Shown: positions 6,389-10,502 of the stretch, piece after piece
Layout of the letters: each line of letters begins with the position of its first letter
Position numbering within the stretch: position 1 is the first letter of the stretch
Assembly: GCA_903930095.1 (NCBI GenBank)
Contig: CAIYXE010000013.1
Coordinates: forward strand, 1-10,502
Length of the DNA stretch: 10,502 nt
Origin: an uncultured Hyphomicrobiales bacterium
GTDB lineage: Bacteria > Pseudomonadota > Alphaproteobacteria > Rhizobiales > Aestuariivirgaceae
Direction of reading: 5' to 3'
Translations under genes and position numbers: made by a program
The notes under the pieces: model-generated
Told to the model about the DNA's origin: nothing
Database searches by the model: none
Seen by the model: only the letters and a program-made list of their open reading frames with translations

Positions 6389-7057
6389 TTGCCCCGGGCC
6401 CTTTCCTTCAAGGCACGCGACCCCGACGCGACGCGGGCGCGCATCCTCAAGGCCGCCAAGGCCGAGTTTGCCAGGAAGGGGCTTTCCGGCGCGCGGGTTG
6501 ACGATATCGCAGCACGCGCACGCAGCAACAAGCGCATGCTGTACCATTACTTTGGCAACAAGGAAGAGCTGTTCCGCATCACGCTGGAGGACGCCTATGC
6601 GGGAATCCGCGAGGCTGAGGCACAGCTGGCGATCGAGAAGGACGACCCCGTCACCGCGCTGCAGCGGCTGGTGCGCTTCACCTGGGCCTACTACATCGCC
6701 AATCCGGAATTCATCACGCTGGTCAACAGCGAGAACCTGCACAAGGCGCGCCACATCAAGGGCTCGGATCGCTTCCAGGAGCTGAGCCGCCCCTTCGTGG
6801 GGCGCATGCGGGCGCTTTTGAAGCGCGGTGCTGAGGAAGGCTTCTTCCGCAACGACCTCGACGCGGTGCAGGTAAACATCACCATCGCCGCCATCAACTA
6901 CTATTACCTCACCAACCGCTTCACCGGCTCTATCGTGTTCGAGCGCAACCTGATGGACAAGCAGGCGCTGGAGGAGCGGCTCACCTTCAACATCAAGACG
7001 GTCCTGCGCGCCATCTGCACGCCAGAGACCCTTGCCAGGATAGAGGACAGCGCATGA
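6389..7057 (+). CDS. TetR/AcrR family transcriptional regulator
   Basis: The product is a dimeric DNA-binding repressor that is probably released by a pathway metabolite. From TTG 6389 it has 222 aa, normal for the family. Residues 15-62 form the N-terminal helix-turn-helix domain: RILKAAKAEFARKG, then VDDIAARARSNKRMLYHYFGNKEELF with the hallmark Y-H-Y-F near 52-55. The rest is a helical ligand-binding domain rich in aromatic residues (AINYYYLTNRF), ending in ARIEDSA. No ATG is available. TTG 6365, GTG 6341 and TTG 6329 are in frame but lie in or before the predicted promoter and operator, so TTG 6389, with AGCGGA just upstream, is preferred. Its stop overlaps the SDR start (ATGA). It likely represses both itself with its operon and the divergent GMC operon. 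The effector is unknown. Confidence 0.88.
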   Translation: MPRALSFKARDPDATRARILKAAKAEFARKGLSGARVDDIAARARSNKRMLYHYFGNKEELFRITLEDAYAGIREAEAQLAIEKDDPVTALQRLVRFTWAYYIANPEFITLVNSENLHKARHIKGSDRFQELSRPFVGRMRALLKRGAEEGFFRNDLDAVQVNITIAAINYYYLTNRFTGSIVFERNLMDKQALEERLTFNIKTVLRAICTPETLARIEDSA

Positions 7058-7815
7058 CACAGGCCGCATTGGTCACCGGAGGACGGCGGGGCATCGGCAG
7101 GGCCATCGCCCTGGCGCTTGCGGAGGCGGGCTTCGACGTGGCGGTGGCCGATGTCGTGGCCTCTGATGAGCTGGCCGCCGTTGCCGGCGAGATTACCAGG
7201 CGTGGCCGGAAGTCGGCGGCGATCACCGCCGACATCGGCGACATCGCGGCGCATGAGCGGCTGCTCGACACGGCGCAGGCAGCACTCGGGCCGCTGACCA
7301 CACTCGTCAACAACGCCGGCGTTTCGGTGCTGAGCCGCGGCGACCTGCTGGACGTCACGGCGGAGAGCTATGACCGCTGCCTCGCCATCAACACGCGCGG
7401 CACCTTCTTCCTGACGCAGGCCTTCGCGCGGCGGCTTCTCGGCAATCCCGCCACCGCGCACCGCAGCATCGTCACCATCTCCTCCGCCAATGCGGTGGCG
7501 CCCTCGATCGCGCGCGGGGAGTACTGCATCTCCAAGGCGGGCGCGGCGATGATCACCAAGCTCTTCGCGGCGCGCCTGTCGGATGAGGGGATCGGCGTCT
7601 ACGAGATCCAGCCGGGCTTCATCGAGACCGACATGACGGCACCTTCCAAGGCGAAGTATGATGCGCTGATCGAGGGCGGGCTCACCGTCATCAAGCGCTT
7701 CGGCACGCCGGAGGAAGTGGCGCGGATCGCGCTGACGCTGGCGTCGGGACTGCTTCCCTATACGTCGGGCCAGGTAATCACCGCCGATGGCGGGCTGTTG
7801 AGCGTGAGGTACTGA
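7054..7815 (+). CDS. Short-chain dehydrogenase/reductase (classical SDR, FabG-like)
   Basis: The product is a 253-aa cytosolic NAD(P)-dependent enzyme interconverting a secondary alcohol and a ketone. The cofactor motif TGGRRGIG is at 8-15, NNAG at 86-89, and the catalytic set Asn113, Ser144, Tyr157 and Lys161 (YCISK) is complete. PGFIETDM (187-194) and the C-terminal GQVITADGG (239-247) are typical of classical SDRs. Asp33 at the end of strand 2 favours NAD, while Arg11-Arg12 in the glycine loop can favour NADP, so cofactor choice is open. ATG 7054 overlaps the tetR stop and has GAGGA at 7043-7047. It resembles 3-oxoacyl-ACP reductase, but its place in a catabolic operon with two TIM-barrel enzymes argues for a polyol, sugar or hydroxyacid dehydrogenase rather than fatty acid synthesis. 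Confidence 0.92.
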   Translation: MTQAALVTGGRRGIGRAIALALAEAGFDVAVADVVASDELAAVAGEITRRGRKSAAITADIGDIAAHERLLDTAQAALGPLTTLVNNAGVSVLSRGDLLDVTAESYDRCLAINTRGTFFLTQAFARRLLGNPATAHRSIVTISSANAVAPSIARGEYCISKAGAAMITKLFAARLSDEGIGVYEIQPGFIETDMTAPSKAKYDALIEGGLTVIKRFGTPEEVARIALTLASGLLPYTSGQVITADGGLLSVRY

Positions 7816-7817
7816 GC

Positions 7818-8957
7818 ATGAAGATCAAGCTTCCCGAGGGCGTTTACAGGCTCAAGGCGGATCCCCTTCCCATCCGCAAGCCGAAGAAGGCGTTCAACCG
7901 CGTGGCCTTCGCCGCCGCCCATGTGGTGGCAGACGCCCTGGCCAATGCCGATCCTTCAGGACCGCCCGCTCTCGACTGGGAAAAGACGCTGGCCTATCGC
8001 CGCCATCTGCTCGACCTGGGCTTCGGCATCGCCGAGGCGATGGACACCTCGCAGCGTGGCATGGGCCTCGACTGGCCGCGCGCGCTGGACCTCATCACCC
8101 GCTCGCTGGCTGACGCGGGCCCGCGCGCCGCACGCATCTTCTCAGGTTGCGGCACGGACCAGCTCGACCCCGCCACGGCGCGCAACACCGACGACGTGGT
8201 GAAGGCCTATTTGGAGCAGCTGCATGCCATCCAGAAGCGCGGCGGGCGCATCATCCTGATGGCGAGCCGGGCGCTGGTGCGGGTGGCGAAATCGCCGGAC
8301 GACTACGTGAAGGTCTATTCCCGCGTGCTGGCAGAAGCGGAGCATCCCGTGATACTTCACTGGCTGGGCGACATGTTCGACCCGGCCCTCAAGGGCTATT
8401 GGGGAAGCGCCAGCTTCGCGCCCGCCATGGAAACCTGCCTGGCGGTGATCGCAGCGAATGCGGCAAAGGTTGACGGCATCAAGATCTCGCTGCTCGACGA
8501 CGGCAAGGAGATCACGATGCGGCGGCGGCTGCCTGCCGCCGTGAAGATGTATACCGGCGACGACTTCAACTATCCCGCACTCATCGCGGGCGATGAGGTG
8601 GGATATTCCCACGCCCTGCTCGGCATCTTCGATGCGATCGCGCCGGCGGCGTCCGCAGCGCTGACGGCGCTCACCAAGGGCGACATGCGAAAATACGAGG
8701 CGCTCATGGCCCCCACCGTGCCGCTCTCACGGCTGATCTTCCGCGCGCCGACGCAATACTACAAGACGGGGATCGTGTTCCTGGCCTGGCTCAACGGGCA
8801 CCAGGACCATTTCGTGATGGTGAACGGGGCGCAGGCGATGCGGCCGCTGCCCTATTTCACCGAAATCTTCCGGCTTGCCGATGAGGCACGGCTGCTGCCC
8901 GATCCGGAACTGGCGGTGAGGCGCATGAAGTCGCTGCTTGCCGTCTACGGCGCGTGA
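7818..8957 (+). CDS. DUF993 family protein, DHDPS/N-acetylneuraminate lyase-like TIM barrel
   Basis: The product is 379 aa with the features of DUF993 (AFAAAHVVADALA at 30-42 and AEAMDTSQRGMGLDW at 72-86), a family of unknown reaction. It can be lined up with class I aldolases of the DHDPS/NAL superfamily. GIKIS (220-224) places Lys222 as the Schiff-base lysine. YTGDD (245-249), followed by AGDEVGYSHALLG, matches the SGDD...G..G..S stretch after it. PVILHWLG (177-184) aligns with the PVILYN segment of DHDPS, so the usual catalytic tyrosine appears as His181. I infer an aldolase, dehydratase or hydrolase acting on a keto acid or keto sugar through an imine, with altered acid-base chemistry. 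GAGG at 7806-7809 supports ATG 7818, 2 bases after the SDR gene. It overlaps the next gene, so the two are probably made together. Confidence 0.85.
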   Translation: MKIKLPEGVYRLKADPLPIRKPKKAFNRVAFAAAHVVADALANADPSGPPALDWEKTLAYRRHLLDLGFGIAEAMDTSQRGMGLDWPRALDLITRSLADAGPRAARIFSGCGTDQLDPATARNTDDVVKAYLEQLHAIQKRGGRIILMASRALVRVAKSPDDYVKVYSRVLAEAEHPVILHWLGDMFDPALKGYWGSASFAPAMETCLAVIAANAAKVDGIKISLLDDGKEITMRRRLPAAVKMYTGDDFNYPALIAGDEVGYSHALLGIFDAIAPAASAALTALTKGDMRKYEALMAPTVPLSRLIFRAPTQYYKTGIVFLAWLNGHQDHFVMVNGAQAMRPLPYFTEIFRLADEARLLPDPELAVRRMKSLLAVYGA

Positions 8958-9799
8958 TGCGGAGGCTGTCCCCCGGCGATTGCGCCATCAACACCGCGAC
9001 GCTGGGATTTCAGGCGCCCATCGGTGAGGTGATCGAGGCCGTTGCCCGCGCAGGCTTCGGCGCCATCGCGCCGTGGCGGCGGGAGGTCGAGGGCGGGGAC
9101 GTGACGGCCATCGCGCGGCAGATCCGGGATGCCGGGCTTGCCGTTCCCGGCTATTGCCGCAGCACCTACATCCCGGCCGCGGACAAGGCGGGCTTTGACG
9201 CAAATGTCGACGCCAACCGGCGCGCCATCAGCGATGCGGCCGTGCTGGGGGCGAAGAGCTTCGTGATGGTGGTCGGAGGCTTGCCCACAGGCTCGAAGGA
9301 CATTGCGGCGGCGCGGGCCCAGGTGGCCGACGCCACGGGACGCCTTCTCGGACACGCGCGCGCCTGCGGCGTCCGGCTGGCGCTGGAGCCCTTGCACCCC
9401 GTCTATGCGGCAGACCGTTCCTGCCTGTCGCTGCTCTCCGAGGCGCTCGACATGTGCGAGGCGGTGGAGGGCGCCACGGATGATCCCTGGCTCGGCGTGT
9501 GCGTGGACGTCTACCATGTGTGGTGGGATCCGAACCTCCGCCGCGACATGGCCCGCGCATCAGGCCGCATTCTCGGCTTTCACGTCTGCGACTGGCTGGT
9601 GCCGACGGCGGACGTGCTGAACGACCGCGGCATGATGGGCGACGGTGTGATCGATGTTCCGGGCATCCGCGGCATGGCCGAGGAAGCGGGCTATGCAGGC
9701 TTCGTCGAGATCGAGATCTTTTCCGCAGCGAACTGGTGGAAGCGGCTGATGGTGGAAACGCTCGGCGTTTGCCGTGAGCGGCTGGCGACGGCGACTTGA
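8957..9799 (+). CDS. Sugar phosphate isomerase/epimerase family protein (xylose isomerase-like TIM barrel)
   Basis: The product is 280 aa, the usual size of this cytosolic, divalent-metal-dependent family (IolE, tagatose 3-epimerase, hydroxypyruvate isomerase and relatives). The likely metal ligands and catalytic residues are visible in order: Glu144 in LALEPLHP, Asp184 and His187 in VDVYHVWWDP, His209 in GFHVCDWL, and Glu251 or Glu253 in GFVEIEIFS. The family catalyses isomerisation, epimerisation or dehydration of sugars and related polyols; the reaction here cannot be fixed. I prefer ATG 8957, overlapping the DUF993 stop as TGATG. GTG 8954 would add one residue. No clear ribosome binding site is present, so translation is likely coupled. 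It is the last gene of the plus-strand operon. Confidence 0.88.
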   Translation: MRRLSPGDCAINTATLGFQAPIGEVIEAVARAGFGAIAPWRREVEGGDVTAIARQIRDAGLAVPGYCRSTYIPAADKAGFDANVDANRRAISDAAVLGAKSFVMVVGGLPTGSKDIAAARAQVADATGRLLGHARACGVRLALEPLHPVYAADRSCLSLLSEALDMCEAVEGATDDPWLGVCVDVYHVWWDPNLRRDMARASGRILGFHVCDWLVPTADVLNDRGMMGDGVIDVPGIRGMAEEAGYAGFVEIEIFSAANWWKRLMVETLGVCRERLATAT

Positions 9800-9818
9800 A
9801 CTGAGAGCGTGATCTGGC

Positions 9819-9840
9819 GCGCGTGCTTTTCGGAACGCGC
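9819..9840. terminator. Hairpin between converging genes, candidate bidirectional terminator
   Basis: GCGCGT (9819-9824) and ACGCGC (9835-9840) form a 6-bp stem around a T-rich 10-base loop, 19 bases after the isomerase stop. Its right end touches the stop codon of the minus-strand aldo/keto reductase. Motifs such as GAGCGTGATC and CTTTTCGGAACGCGCT resemble common rhizobial intergenic palindromes, so it may be a degraded repeat used as a terminator. Confidence 0.4.
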
Positions 9841-10502
9841 TAGGGTTCCCAGCGGCCCGCCATCCAGCCCGGGTTGATGGTGCGGCCCTGCCGGGTGCCG
9901 AGGGCGGAGATTGCCGCCATGTCTTCCGCCGTGAGAGTGAAGCCGAGGGCATTGATGTTGGAGCGCGCGTTCGCGGGCTTCGTCGTCATCGGGATCGCCA
10001 CCACGCCCTGCTGCAGGATCCAGCGCAGCACCACTTCGGATGGCGGCCGCCCGAGGCGCGCTGCGATGGCGGTGATGGGTGCGGGCTTGAGCGCCGCGCC
10101 ACGCGCCAGCGGCGAATAGGCCGAGACGGTGATGCCAAGCTCGCGGGCGGTGGCGAGAATGGCGGTCTGGTCGAGCAGGGGATGGAATTCCACCTGGTTG
10201 TTGATAATGGCCCCGCCGCAATGCGCCTGCGCGCGGCGCATCATGGCGGGGGAAAAGTTGCTGACGCCGATGGCCCGCGCATTGCCCTTCTGCTTCTCGT
10301 CCATCAGCCGGTCCAGCGCGGCGTCAAACTCGGCCTCCGCGGGCGGCCAGTGGATGAGCAGCAGGTCGGGCACGCTGCCGAGCTGTTCCAGCGAACGCGC
10401 CACGCTGGCGGCAAAGCGGGCAGCACCAAGATTGCCGGGATCGACCTTGGTCACCACATGGAAGGCGCTGCGCGGCAGGCCGGAGTCCGCCACGGCGCGG
10501 CC
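9840..10502 (-). CDS. Aldo/keto reductase (5' truncated by the window edge)
   Basis: The visible 220 C-terminal residues belong to a cytosolic NADPH-dependent aldo/keto reductase that reduces aldehydes or ketones. The frame is open to the window end and begins GRAVADSGLP, which in this family lies well inside the protein; the GTG at 10491-10493 is therefore not the start. The catalytic Lys is in VVTKV (about residue 19 of the fragment) and the catalytic His in LLLIHWP (51). GVSNFSP (79-85) and NQVEFHPLL (102-110) are family hallmarks. The Asp and Tyr of the tetrad would lie outside. The cofactor loop reads AIPMTTKPANAR in place of the common IPKS form. The gene converges on the plus-strand operon and ends with TAG at 9842-9840. 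It could serve the same catabolic locus or general aldehyde detoxification. Confidence 0.92.
   Translation of the reverse strand, partial: GRAVADSGLPRSAFHVVTKVDPGNLGAARFAASVARSLEQLGSVPDLLLIHWPPAEAEFDAALDRLMDEKQKGNARAIGVSNFSPAMMRRAQAHCGGAIINNQVEFHPLLDQTAILATARELGITVSAYSPLARGAALKPAPITAIAARLGRPPSEVVLRWILQQGVVAIPMTTKPANARSNINALGFTLTAEDMAAISALGTRQGRTINPGWMAGRWEP

Noticed and set aside
1..10502. CRISPR arrays, insertion sequences, toxin-antitoxin or phage defence genes
   Set aside because: I looked for spaced direct repeats, transposase motifs and small paired genes and saw none.

Overview
The window looks like chromosomal DNA from a GC-rich alphaproteobacterium, most likely Hyphomicrobiales (rhizobia and relatives). 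The grounds are high GC in most genes, the form of the tRNA-Gly, a FixK/FNR-like box, and a rich set of oxidative catabolic enzymes. No species can be named from the sequence alone.

Positions 1-1900 are a mixed, looser region. It holds the last 49 codons of an unrecognised gene (1-150) and a gene-poor stretch that may contain a gene remnant (151-510). An FkbM-type methyltransferase follows (511-1482), with visibly lower GC than the rest, then a tRNA-Gly(CCC) (1628-1702). A small secreted c-type cytochrome (1911-2336) has a candidate FNR/FixK-type promoter in front of it. A hairpin at 2339-2356 separates this part from the next.

Positions 2373-9799 form a compact, divergent catabolic locus. 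The minus-strand arm reads GMC flavoprotein oxidoreductase, family-I CoA-transferase, enoyl-CoA hydratase, with a 3-base gap and an 8-base overlap. The plus-strand arm reads TetR regulator, SDR dehydrogenase, DUF993 protein (DHDPS-like TIM barrel), xylose-isomerase-like TIM barrel protein. All of its junctions are overlapping or nearly so. The 76 bases between the two arms hold two face-to-face promoters and a TAACCA-GT-TGGTTA palindrome. The palindrome lies inside the -35/-10 spacer of the minus promoter and over the predicted start site of the plus promoter. The TetR protein therefore probably represses both arms together and is relieved by a pathway metabolite.

Taken together, the enzymes suggest a pathway in which a polyol- or sugar-like substrate is oxidised (GMC, SDR), isomerised (TIM barrel) and possibly cleaved by a Schiff-base aldolase-like step (DUF993). 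A resulting acid would be activated by CoA transfer and handled by a crotonase. The substrate is unknown. This locus is the best candidate here for an undescribed system. The window ends in a convergent, truncated aldo/keto reductase (9840-10502).
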